Shown piece by piece: positions 44,469-53,037 of a DNA stretch of 64,000 nucleotides (within the stretch, counting starts at the first letter, position 1; each line of letters begins with the position of its first letter). Below the pieces are notes generated by a model. The model saw only the letters and a program-made list of their open reading frames with translations, was not told the origin of the DNA and did not search any database. The translations under genes and the position numbers were made by a program. The DNA is from an uncultured Alphaproteobacteria bacterium (GTDB lineage Bacteria > Pseudomonadota > Alphaproteobacteria > HIMB59 > GCA-002718135): the NCBI GenBank assembly GCA_902601455.1, contig CACKNC010000001.1, positions 96,240 to 160,239 of the forward strand, in the 5' to 3' direction.

Positions 44469-47217
44469 AAGCAAAATTAATTTTTACCTGAATGATAAGT
44501 ATGTAGAAGCAAATAATGATGAAACAATATGGCAAGTTGCTAATAGGCTTGGCACAGAAATTCCCCATCTTTGTTATGCAGACAAGCCTGGTTACAGAGC
44601 TGATGGAAATTGCAGAGCTTGTATGGTTGAGATTGAAGGTGAAAGAGTTTTAGCAGCTTCATGCGTTAGAAAGCCAACGCCTAATATGAAAGTTCAAACT
44701 ACATCTGATAAAGCGAAGAAATCAAGAGAGTTAGTTTTTGAACTTCTATTAGCTGATCAACCAGAAAGAGATATTGCTCATGATAATAATTCTCATTTTT
44801 GGAACTGGGTAGATAAAGTTGATGTTAAAGAAAACAGATTTCCAAAAAAAACCCCATGCCAACCTGATAGCTCTCACCCGAGTATGGCAGTAAATTTAGA
44901 TGCTTGTATACAGTGTAACCTTTGTGTCCGTGCTTGTAGAGAAGTACAAGTTAATGATGTAATTGGAATGGCATATCGGGGAGAAAACTCAAAAATAGTT
45001 TTTGATTTTGACGATCCAATGGGTGATAGTTCTTGTGTTGCTTGTGGAGAATGTGTTCAAGCTTGTCCAACAGGTGCTTTAATGCCAGCAACATTGGTAA
45101 ATGAAAAAGGTATTGGTGAGAGTAACGTTGACAAAAAAGTAAAAAGTGTCTGCCCCTACTGCGGTGTTGGATGTCAAATTGAGTACAATGTAAAAGATAA
45201 TAATATTAAGTATGTAAATGGTATTGATGGTCCTGCGAATAAAAATAGGTTGTGCGTAAAAGGTAGGTTTGGTTTTGACTATGTCAGTAATCCAGAGAGA
45301 TTAACAAAACCTTTAATAAGAATAAAAAGCAAAAAGAAAGATTTACACCCAAGTATAGATTTTTCAAACTTACATGAATATTTTAGAGAAGCTACGTGGG
45401 ATGAAGCATTAGATTATGCAGCAAAAGGTTTTTTAGATATTAAAAAGAAAAGAAATGGGAAAAGTAATCTTGCTGGTTTTGGATCAGCTAAGTGTTCGAA
45501 TGAAGAAGCATATCTATTTCAAAAACTTATTCGAACTGGATTCAATACTAATAACGTAGATCATTGCACTCGTCTTTGTCATGCATCTTCTGTAGCAGCA
45601 TTATTAGAAACGATTGGATCTGGAGCTGTGACTGCTCCGTTCTATGAAGTTGAACACTCTGACGTAATAATTGTTATCGGAGCAAACCCAACAGAAAATC
45701 ATCCTGTAGCTGCTACTTTTTTTAAGAATGCTGCTAAAAAAGGATCAAAACTAATAGTAATGGATCCAAGAGGTCATGCTCTAAAGAAACACGCAACTCA
45801 TATGCTACAATTTAAACCAGGATCGGACGTGGCTCTTTTAAATTCAATAATGCATGTAATTATTGAGGATGGCTTATTTAATGATGAGTATATAAAAAAA
45901 CAAACCTCAGGTTTCGATGACTTAAGAAGACATTTAAAAAATTATCCACCTGAAATAATGGAAGAACAAACTGGTATTGATGCTATGTTAGTTCGCGAAG
46001 TTGCACATCTTTATGCAAAAACTAATAAAGGGATTATTTTTTGGGGTATGGGAGTATCACAACATGTACATGGTACTGATAATGCAAGATGTTTGATATC
46101 ATTAGCTTTGATGACTGGTAATGTTGGAAGAAGAGGATCAGGCCTTCATCCTTTGAGGGGTCAAAATAATGTGCAAGGCGCTTCTGATGCTGGTTTAATT
46201 CCAATGATGTATCCAGATTATCAATTAGTTGAAAAAGATGATAAAAAAGATTTTTTTGAAAAATTTTGGAATGCACCTCTTGATGATAAAAAAGGATTAA
46301 CTGTAGTAGAGATTATGGATGCGATTCATGAAAATACAATAAAGGGCATGTACATACTTGGAGAAAATCCGGCAATGTCAGACCCTGACTTGAATCACGC
46401 AAGAGAAGCTCTTCAAATGTTAGAGCATTTAGTCGTACAAGATATTTTTTTAACTGAAACTGCAACTTACGCAGATATAATTTTCCCCGCTTCAGCGTGG
46501 CCTGAAAAAAATGGCACTGCTACAAATACTAATCGACAAGTTCAAATGGGTCGCAAGGCTATTAATGCACCTGGCGCAGCAAAAGAAGATTGGTGGATTA
46601 CAAATGAATTAGGAAAAAGAATGGGCCTAGATTGGAAGTATGAACATCCTAGTGAGATTTATGTGGAGATGTCTAAAACTATGCCTTCATTAAATAATAT
46701 TACATGGGATCGATTAGAAAAAGAAAACTCCGTAACCTATCCTAGTAGATCACCAACCACCCCAGGTGATGAAATAGTATTTGGAGATAAGTTTCCAAAT
46801 GAGTCTGGAAGAGGTAAATTTGTTCCAGCAAGTGTTACATCTCCAAATGAAGTTCCTGATGAAGAATTTGAAATGATCCTTACTACCGGTAGGCAACTTG
46901 AGCATTGGCATACTGGAGCAATGACAAGAAAAGCATCTAATTTAGATGCAATTGAACCTGAGGCAACAGTATCTATATCGCCTAGTGAAATTTTAAAGAA
47001 AAATATGAAACCAGGAGATAAGATTAAAGTTTCAACTAGAAGAGGAACAGTAAATATAAGAGTAAGAGAAGACAGAGCTATACCTGAAGGGGTAATTTTT
47101 ATTCCATTTTGTTATAATGAGGCAGCTGCAAACCTTCTAACTAATCCAGCCTTAGATCCTTATGGAAAAATTCCTGAATTTAAATATTGCGCTGCGAAAA
47201 TTGAAAAGATAAACTAA
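44461..47217 (+). CDS. Formate dehydrogenase alpha subunit, NADH-dependent type (FDH1A-like)
   Basis: N-terminal 2Fe-2S and 4Fe-4S ferredoxin domains; VCPYCGVGCQIEYN; NVDHCTRLCHASSV; Cys rather than Sec. Confidence 0.92.
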   Translation: MSESKINFYLNDKYVEANNDETIWQVANRLGTEIPHLCYADKPGYRADGNCRACMVEIEGERVLAASCVRKPTPNMKVQTTSDKAKKSRELVFELLLADQPERDIAHDNNSHFWNWVDKVDVKENRFPKKTPCQPDSSHPSMAVNLDACIQCNLCVRACREVQVNDVIGMAYRGENSKIVFDFDDPMGDSSCVACGECVQACPTGALMPATLVNEKGIGESNVDKKVKSVCPYCGVGCQIEYNVKDNNIKYVNGIDGPANKNRLCVKGRFGFDYVSNPERLTKPLIRIKSKKKDLHPSIDFSNLHEYFREATWDEALDYAAKGFLDIKKKRNGKSNLAGFGSAKCSNEEAYLFQKLIRTGFNTNNVDHCTRLCHASSVAALLETIGSGAVTAPFYEVEHSDVIIVIGANPTENHPVAATFFKNAAKKGSKLIVMDPRGHALKKHATHMLQFKPGSDVALLNSIMHVIIEDGLFNDEYIKKQTSGFDDLRRHLKNYPPEIMEEQTGIDAMLVREVAHLYAKTNKGIIFWGMGVSQHVHGTDNARCLISLALMTGNVGRRGSGLHPLRGQNNVQGASDAGLIPMMYPDYQLVEKDDKKDFFEKFWNAPLDDKKGLTVVEIMDAIHENTIKGMYILGENPAMSDPDLNHAREALQMLEHLVVQDIFLTETATYADIIFPASAWPEKNGTATNTNRQVQMGRKAINAPGAAKEDWWITNELGKRMGLDWKYEHPSEIYVEMSKTMPSLNNITWDRLEKENSVTYPSRSPTTPGDEIVFGDKFPNESGRGKFVPASVTSPNEVPDEEFEMILTTGRQLEHWHTGAMTRKASNLDAIEPEATVSISPSEILKKNMKPGDKIKVSTRRGTVNIRVREDRAIPEGVIFIPFCYNEAAANLLTNPALDPYGKIPEFKYCAAKIEKIN

Positions 47218-47221
47218 AAAT

Positions 47222-47341
47222 ATGAAAAAATTATTTATAATACTTTTTTTGGTTACTGCTCCTCTAACAGCTTGCTCAACTTTTAATGAGATTAATGAAA
47301 AAGCAAAAGGGGATGGGGTTCCTTATATTCCTGGTATTTAA
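47222..47341 (+). CDS. 39-aa putative lipoprotein
   Basis: MKKLFIILFLVTAPLTACSTFNEINEKAKGDGVPYIPGI; signal peptide plus lipobox LTAC; absent from the ORF track. Confidence 0.55.
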   Translation: MKKLFIILFLVTAPLTACSTFNEINEKAKGDGVPYIPGI

Positions 47342-47392
47342 GACATAAATTACTTGTCGAACTTTTAATTTAATTGTAAATGGCTTTTGAGT

Positions 47393-47468
<76 letters not shown>

Positions 47469-47483
47469 CAAAAAAAAATAAAG

Positions 47484-48248
47484 TTAAGATTTAAAAAATT
47501 CATAAAGAGCAATAGTAGCGGCGTTTGATACATTTAAGCTGTCAATCTGAAAATATTTATTTTGGTGCATCTTTAATTTAATAATCTCGTCACATTCTTT
47601 TTTTACAAGATCTCTCATCCCTTTCCCTTCAGAACCAAAAACTAATATTGATTTTTTTGTAAAATTTATATCGAAAGAATCTTTGTTTTCAGAAGAATCA
47701 AATCCATAAGCCCAGTAACCATATTTTTTTAATTCAGAAATGCTTCTTTTTAAATTTGTAACTCTAAAGTAATTTACTATTTCTGCTGCACCTGATGCAG
47801 CTTTATATAATGAAGGCGTCAGATCAGGAGCATTATCTTTTGCAACTATTATTCCTTTGCAATTGAATAAAGCACATGAGCGCATTATTGATCCTATATT
47901 TTGAGGATCAGTTATTTGATCCAAAGCCAATAAAACAGACCTATCGTAAACATTTTCATTTTTGACGAATTGTAGAAGACTTGGTCTTTCAAAATCATTA
48001 GTTTTAAGGACAATTCCTTGAGTAGATTTTTCTCCACCATAAAGTTTTTTAAATTCTTTCTGATCCAGAATAGTAATTTTTTTTATTATAGATTTGTAAT
48101 TATCAGCAAATTCATGGTTGTTTTGAGTTATGTGGAGTTCATCATGAACTCTTTTCGTATTTAACAGAGCAGCTTTTACTGCATGCATCCCATATATCAT
48201 TTGAATTTTCCCAGTATTTAGGGATTTTTGATATTTATTTTTTGGCAT
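47484..48248 (-). CDS. rlmB: 23S rRNA 2'-O-methyltransferase RlmB (TrmH family)
   Basis: LALDQITDPQNIGSIMRSC, VFGSEGKGMRDLVKKECD. Confidence 0.92.
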   Translation of the reverse strand: MPKNKYQKSLNTGKIQMIYGMHAVKAALLNTKRVHDELHITQNNHEFADNYKSIIKKITILDQKEFKKLYGGEKSTQGIVLKTNDFERPSLLQFVKNENVYDRSVLLALDQITDPQNIGSIMRSCALFNCKGIIVAKDNAPDLTPSLYKAASGAAEIVNYFRVTNLKRSISELKKYGYWAYGFDSSENKDSFDINFTKKSILVFGSEGKGMRDLVKKECDEIIKLKMHQNKYFQIDSLNVSNAATIALYEFFKS

Positions 48249-48374
48249 TTTTATTTATCACAGATTTGTCTATTAAATACAATCTAGATATATACAAATT
48301 CTGATTTTTTGTCTAAAAGGGGCGCGCTTTTAAGAACTTTTGTATCTTATGGGTAGATAGTAAGTTGTTTTAGA

Positions 48375-48402
48375 TTGACAATCATACTAGTTTATTAGTA
48401 TG
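48375..48402 (+). promoter_or_regulatory. Candidate promoter of the tRNA-Tyr/tRNA-Gly/tuf unit
   Basis: Exact TTGACA (48375-48380) with a TAGTAT-like -10 at 48396-48401, ~20 bp upstream of tRNA-Tyr; spacer 15. Confidence 0.4.
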
Positions 48403-48420
48403 TGCCATTTTCTTCATTTT

Positions 48421-48506
48421 GGAGGGGTGGTCGAGTGGTTAAAGGCAGCGGACTGTAAATCCGCCCGCGTGAGCGTACGTAGGTTCGAATCCTACCCCCT
48501 CCACCA
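48421..48506 (+). tRNA. tRNA-Tyr (GTA)
   Basis: ggagggg/cccctcc acceptor, anticodon loop ctgtaaa, long variable arm, CCA. Confidence 0.95.
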
Positions 48507-48555
48507 TATTTGGAGAGTAGGAAAAAAGCGATGAGTGAGTGAGTCGGTTTCAAAA

Positions 48556-48629
48556 GCGGGTGTAGCTTAGTGGTAAAGCTCCAGCCTTCCAAGCTGGCTA
48601 CGAGGGTTCGATTCCCTTCACCCGCTCCA
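48556..48629 (+). tRNA. tRNA-Gly (TCC)
   Basis: gcgggtg/cacccgc acceptor, anticodon loop cttccaa, CCA. Confidence 0.95.
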
Positions 48630-48660
48630 AAACGAATATTAAATACTGGGGTAAAATAAA

Positions 48661-49851
48661 ATGGCTAAAGCAAAATTTGAAAGAAACAAACCGCATTGTA
48701 ACATCGGTACTGTTGGACACGTTGACCACGGAAAAACTACATTAACTGCTGCAATTACTAAAGTTCTAGCAGAAGCAGGGGGCGCAGAGTTTACTGACTA
48801 CGCTAATATTGATAAAGCTCCCGAAGAGAGAGAACGTGGTATAACAATTTCTACTGCTCATGTAGAATATGAAACAGAAGCAAGACATTACGCGCATGTC
48901 GATTGTCCAGGTCACGCAGACTATGTTAAAAACATGATTACTGGGGCTGCACAAATGGATGGTGGAATTCTTGTTGTTAATGCCGCTGATGGACCGATGC
49001 CTCAAACAAGAGAACATATTCTTCTAGCTAGACAGGTTGGTGTTCCAGCTCTGGTTGTATATATGAATAAAGTTGACCAAGTTGATGATAAGGAATTAAT
49101 TGATCTCGTCGAAATGGAAATTAGAGAACTTCTTACTTCATATGAATTTCCTGGTGACACTATCCCTATAGTAAAGGGTTCTGCTTTAGCTGCACTAGAA
49201 GGAAGAGATGATGAAATAGGTAAAAACTCAATCTTAGAATTAATGAAGGCAGTTGACGAATCTATTCCTCAGCCAACACGACCAATAGACCAACCATTTT
49301 TAATGCCAGTTGAGGACGTGTTTTCAATATCTGGTAGAGGTACAGTTGTAACAGGCCGTATTGAGCAAGGTCAGGTAAAAGTTGGTGAAGAAATTGAGAT
49401 TCTAGGTATTAGAGATGCTCAAAAAACAACATGTACTGGTGTTGAAATGTTTAGAAAACTACTAGACTCAGGCGAAGCTGGTGATAATGTTGGTGTTTTA
49501 CTTCGAGGTACTAAAAGAGAAGAAGTTGAAAGAGGTCAAGTTTTAGCAAAACCTGGATCAATTAAGCCTCACACTAAATTTAAAGCTGAAGCATATGTCT
49601 TGAAAAAAGAAGAGGGAGGAAGGCATACTCCGTTCTTTTCCAATTACAGACCTCAGTTTTATTTTAGAACAACAGATGTAACCGGAACAATTAAACTTCC
49701 TGAAGGAACAGAGATGGTTATGCCAGGAGACAATATAACTATGGAAGTTACTTTACTCTCACCAATTGCAATGGATAAAGGTCTTAAATTTGCAATTCGT
49801 GAAGGAGGAAGAACTGTTGGTGCTGGAGTTGTTGCTGAAATTATTGAATAG
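48661..49851 (+). CDS. tuf: Translation elongation factor Tu
   Basis: [33 protein letters not shown]. Confidence 0.98.
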   Translation: MAKAKFERNKPHCNIGTVGHVDHGKTTLTAAITKVLAEAGGAEFTDYANIDKAPEERERGITISTAHVEYETEARHYAHVDCPGHADYVKNMITGAAQMDGGILVVNAADGPMPQTREHILLARQVGVPALVVYMNKVDQVDDKELIDLVEMEIRELLTSYEFPGDTIPIVKGSALAALEGRDDEIGKNSILELMKAVDESIPQPTRPIDQPFLMPVEDVFSISGRGTVVTGRIEQGQVKVGEEIEILGIRDAQKTTCTGVEMFRKLLDSGEAGDNVGVLLRGTKREEVERGQVLAKPGSIKPHTKFKAEAYVLKKEEGGRHTPFFSNYRPQFYFRTTDVTGTIKLPEGTEMVMPGDNITMEVTLLSPIAMDKGLKFAIREGGRTVGAGVVAEIIE

Positions 49852-49892
49852 GTATTTGAGACCTCTCTATTAGTTTTAGCTGCTGTTAAATT

Positions 49893-49968
49893 AGGAGTGT
49901 AGCTCAACTGGTAGAGCACCGGTCTCCAAAACCGGGGGCTGCGGGTTCAAGTCCTGCCACTCCTGCCA
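49893..49968 (+). tRNA. tRNA-Trp (CCA)
   Basis: aggagtg/cactcct acceptor, anticodon loop ctccaaa, CCA. Confidence 0.95.
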
Positions 49969-49992
49969 ATAATTTGTTACTAGAAAAAAAAT

Positions 49993-50208
49993 ATGAATAT
50001 AGAAAAGAAAAAAACATCACCCGCTCAATTTGTAAGACAGGTTAGGCAAGAATTACAAAAAGTGACTTGGCCCCAGAGAAGAGACACTTTTATTTCATCA
50101 GCTATCGTCATTCTGTTGATTTTTTTATTTTCAATTTTTTTTCTTTTGAGTGATCAACTTTGGTCTTTTTTAATTCAAAAAATAATCCAGATTGGTTCAG
50201 GTTTTTAA
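49993..50208 (+). CDS. secE: Preprotein translocase subunit SecE
   Basis: QFVRQVRQELQKVTWPQRRDT. Confidence 0.93.
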   Translation: MNIEKKKTSPAQFVRQVRQELQKVTWPQRRDTFISSAIVILLIFLFSIFFLLSDQLWSFLIQKIIQIGSGF

Positions 50209-50209
50209 C

Positions 50210-50743
50210 ATGATTAAATGTAGATGGTATGTTCTCCATGCTTATTCAGGGTATGAAAAAAAAGTATCTGAGAGCATAATTGATCAAGCTGAAAAACTAG
50301 GGATATCTGAGCATATTGAAGAAGTATCCGTACCTACTCAAAATATTGTAGAAGTAAAGAGAGGTGTCAGAGTTAATACAGAAAGAAAAATATTCCCTGG
50401 CTATATTTTAATAAAAATGAACCTAAACGACGACACATGGCATATAATTAAGAATACCCCAAAACTTTCAGGTTTTTTAGGAAATAAAGGAAAGCCAGTT
50501 CCTATCAGCAATGCTGAGGCTAAAAGAATTTCAGAGCAGGTCATTGATGGTGTTGAAAAGTCAAGACCGGCAATTATGTATGATGTTGGAGAGCAGGTAA
50601 AGGTAATAGACGGACCCTTTGCTTCTTTTAATGGTGAAATCGAACAAATCGATGAAGAAAAAGCTAGATTAAGAGTCGCTGTTTCTATATTTGGCAGATC
50701 TACACCTGTTGATTTAGAGTATTCACAAGTAGAAAAGGTTTAG
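50210..50743 (+). CDS. nusG: Transcription termination/antitermination factor NusG
   Basis: RWYVLHAYSGYEKKVSESI; VKVIDGPFASFNGEIEQID. Confidence 0.96.
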   Translation: MIKCRWYVLHAYSGYEKKVSESIIDQAEKLGISEHIEEVSVPTQNIVEVKRGVRVNTERKIFPGYILIKMNLNDDTWHIIKNTPKLSGFLGNKGKPVPISNAEAKRISEQVIDGVEKSRPAIMYDVGEQVKVIDGPFASFNGEIEQIDEEKARLRVAVSIFGRSTPVDLEYSQVEKV

Positions 50744-50759
50744 AGAAGGATAGGTACAT

Positions 50760-51188
50760 ATGGCTAAAGAGGTTTTAGGATTTATCAAGTTACAAATACC
50801 AGCTGGAGGAGCTAATCCTTCCCCACCTGTAGGTCCAGCTCTCGGGCAAAGAGGCTTAAATATTATGGATTTCTGTAAAGCATTTAATGACAAAACCAAA
50901 GACATAGAGAAAGGCGCTCCAATTCCTGTTGTAATTACTGCTTATAAAGATAGATCTTTTGACTTTATTACAAAACTTCCTCCCGTTAGTTATTATTTAA
51001 AAAAAGCAGCTAAAATTAAAAAAGGAAACTCGACTCCAGGTAGATCTCTAGTTGGTAAAGTGACTTCAACTGATATAGAAAAAATAGCAAAAGAAAAAAT
51101 GCAAGATCTTAATGCCATTGATTTGAATGGAGCTATTAATATGGTTAGAGGTTCAGCAGTTTCCATGGGAATGGAGGTTGTAAGCTAA
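50760..51188 (+). CDS. rplK: 50S ribosomal protein L11
   Basis: [35 protein letters not shown]. Confidence 0.97.
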   Translation: MAKEVLGFIKLQIPAGGANPSPPVGPALGQRGLNIMDFCKAFNDKTKDIEKGAPIPVVITAYKDRSFDFITKLPPVSYYLKKAAKIKKGNSTPGRSLVGKVTSTDIEKIAKEKMQDLNAIDLNGAINMVRGSAVSMGMEVVS

Positions 51189-51878
51189 ATGAAAAAAACA
51201 AAAAATAATAAAAAATTATTAGATAATATTGATATATCTAAAATTTATGAGCCAATCGAGGCTATTAAAATTTTAAAAGAAAACTCTTATACGAAATTTG
51301 AAGAAGCACTTGAGGTAGCTATAAATCTTGGAATTGATTCAAATAAAACTGATCAAAATATTAGAGGTGTAATTAGTCTTCCTAAAGGTACTGGCAAATC
51401 TATAAAAGTAGCAGTTTTAGCAAAAGGAGATAAGCAAGTAGAAGCAAAAGAAACTGGTGCTGATATAGTTGGTGAAAATGAACTTATTGAAACAATATCA
51501 AGTGGTAAAATTGAATTTGATATTCTTATTGCTACTCCAGATATGATGTCTTCTATTGGTAAAGTTGCTAAAATTTTAGGTCCAAAAGGCTTAATGCCTA
51601 ATCCAAAACTCGGAACAGTTACTCAAGATTTAAAATTAGCGATCCAAAATGCAAAATCTGGCCAAGTGCAATACAGAAATGACAAAGGTGGTATTGTTCA
51701 TGCTGGAATTGGTAAAATGAATTTTAAAGAGGATGATCTTTTAGAAAACCTTAAGGTTTTTTTTACTTCGATAAATAAAAGTAAACCTGATAACGTTAAA
51801 GGATCATTTATAAAAAAAGTTACCATAGCTTCAACTATGGGTGTTGGACTAGAAATAAATGCAGCTAGTCTGCGTTAA
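51189..51878 (+). CDS. rplA: 50S ribosomal protein L1
   Basis: RGVISLPKGTGKSIKVAVLAKG; GPKGLMPNPKLGTVT. Confidence 0.96.
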   Translation: MKKTKNNKKLLDNIDISKIYEPIEAIKILKENSYTKFEEALEVAINLGIDSNKTDQNIRGVISLPKGTGKSIKVAVLAKGDKQVEAKETGADIVGENELIETISSGKIEFDILIATPDMMSSIGKVAKILGPKGLMPNPKLGTVTQDLKLAIQNAKSGQVQYRNDKGGIVHAGIGKMNFKEDDLLENLKVFFTSINKSKPDNVKGSFIKKVTIASTMGVGLEINAASLR

Positions 51879-51891
51879 AGCTAGTTTGATA

Positions 51892-52045
51892 GATAATCCT
51901 TAGGATTATCACCTGTCAAAGACTGCAGGAGCTAATGCTTAATATCCTGCATAGACTGAAGCGAGTCATTACTGGCTTCTTGACAGGCTTGTCTTGGTTT
52001 GATTGGCAAATTCAAGGCAGCTAAATTTAGGTTATTTTACCTAAA
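51892..52045 (+). ncRNA. Ribosomal protein L10 leader (autoregulatory mRNA leader)
   Basis: 177-nt rplA-rplJ gap; outer helix cctgtcaa (51912-51919)/ttgacagg (51980-51987), inner ctgcagga/tcctgcatagactg arm typical of L10 leaders. Confidence 0.7.
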
Positions 52046-52055
52046 ATAAACCGAG

Positions 52056-52568
52056 GTGAAAGTGAAACGTTCTGAAAAAAAAGAATTTGTTCAAGAACTA
52101 AAGGATGAGATTGATAATTCATCTACAGTTATTGTTGCTCACTATTCTGGTCTTTCTGTTGATGAGTCAAATCAGTTAAGACGAGAAATGAGAAGTAATG
52201 GAGCTAAATTCAAAGTTACTAAGAACAGACTTACTAAACTCGCTTTGGAACAAACTCAATTTAAAGACATAGCTGGGTTATTTACTGGTCCAACTGCAAT
52301 AGCATATTCAGAAGACCCTGTATCACCAGCAAAAGTAGCCGTTAATTTTGAAAAAAAATTTGAAAAGTTCAAAATCATTGGCGGAGGTTATGATGGAGAG
52401 AAAATGGATTTAGAAAAAATTAATTTTCTCGCTACCTTACCTTCCATGGATGAACTAAGGGGAAAAATTGTCGGATTAGTATCAGCACCAGCTCAAAAGA
52501 TTGCTTCAATTGTGAAGGAACCTGCTGGTCAAATTGCTAGGTTAGTTAGTTCTAAGAGTGAGAGTTAG
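52056..52568 (+). CDS. rplJ: 50S ribosomal protein L10 (GTG start)
   Basis: EKKEFVQELKDEIDNSSTVIVAHYSGLSVDESNQLRREMR. Confidence 0.95.
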   Translation: MKVKRSEKKEFVQELKDEIDNSSTVIVAHYSGLSVDESNQLRREMRSNGAKFKVTKNRLTKLALEQTQFKDIAGLFTGPTAIAYSEDPVSPAKVAVNFEKKFEKFKIIGGGYDGEKMDLEKINFLATLPSMDELRGKIVGLVSAPAQKIASIVKEPAGQIARLVSSKSES

Positions 52569-52601
52569 TAGAGTTCAAATAGGTTTAGAAGGAGAAAAAA
52601 A

Positions 52602-52979
52602 ATGGCTGACTTAAATAAAATTGTAGACGATTTATCTTCATTGACTGTTCTAGAGGCTGCTGAACTTAGTAAGCTTTTGGAAGAAAAATGGGGAGTTTCT
52701 GCTGCCGCTCCTGTTGCTGTTGCTGCTGCTCCAGGTGCTGGAGGTGGTGAAGCTGCAGGTGAGGAAAAAACTGATTTTGATGTTGTTCTAGCTGAAGCAG
52801 GTTCAAATAAGATCGCTGTAATTAAAGAGGTAAGAACAATAACTGCTCTAGGTTTAAAAGAAGCTAAAGATCTTGTTGAGGGAGCTCCAAAACCTCTTAA
52901 ACAAGGTGTAGCTAAAGCTGAAGCTGAAGAGATGAAAAAAGCTCTTGAAGCTGCAGGTGCTAAAGTAGAACTTAAATAA
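52602..52979 (+). CDS. rplL: 50S ribosomal protein L7/L12
   Basis: [40 protein letters not shown]. Confidence 0.97.
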   Translation: MADLNKIVDDLSSLTVLEAAELSKLLEEKWGVSAAAPVAVAAAPGAGGGEAAGEEKTDFDVVLAEAGSNKIAVIKEVRTITALGLKEAKDLVEGAPKPLKQGVAKAEAEEMKKALEAAGAKVELK

Positions 52980-52985
52980 TTTATA

Positions 52986-53007
52986 GGACCTCCATTTATG
53001 GAGGTCC
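52986..53007 (+). promoter_or_regulatory. Perfect hairpin between rplL and rpoB (attenuator or processing site)
   Basis: ggacctcc-atttat-ggaggtcc, 8-bp perfect stem, followed by ttaatt rather than a clean U tract. Confidence 0.6.
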
Positions 53008-53037
53008 TTAATTAAACTATTAAACAAAGGCGATTAA

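Noticed and set aside
48249-48374. Possible small RNA in the rlmB-tRNA-Tyr gap
   Set aside because: No recognisable sRNA structure; better explained as divergent promoter space.
48395-48592. 65-aa minus-strand ORF (..GGGGRIRTYVRSRGRIYSPLPLTTRPPL..)
   Set aside because: Antisense to tRNA-Tyr and tRNA-Gly; this is the familiar spurious translation of tRNA genes, not a protein.
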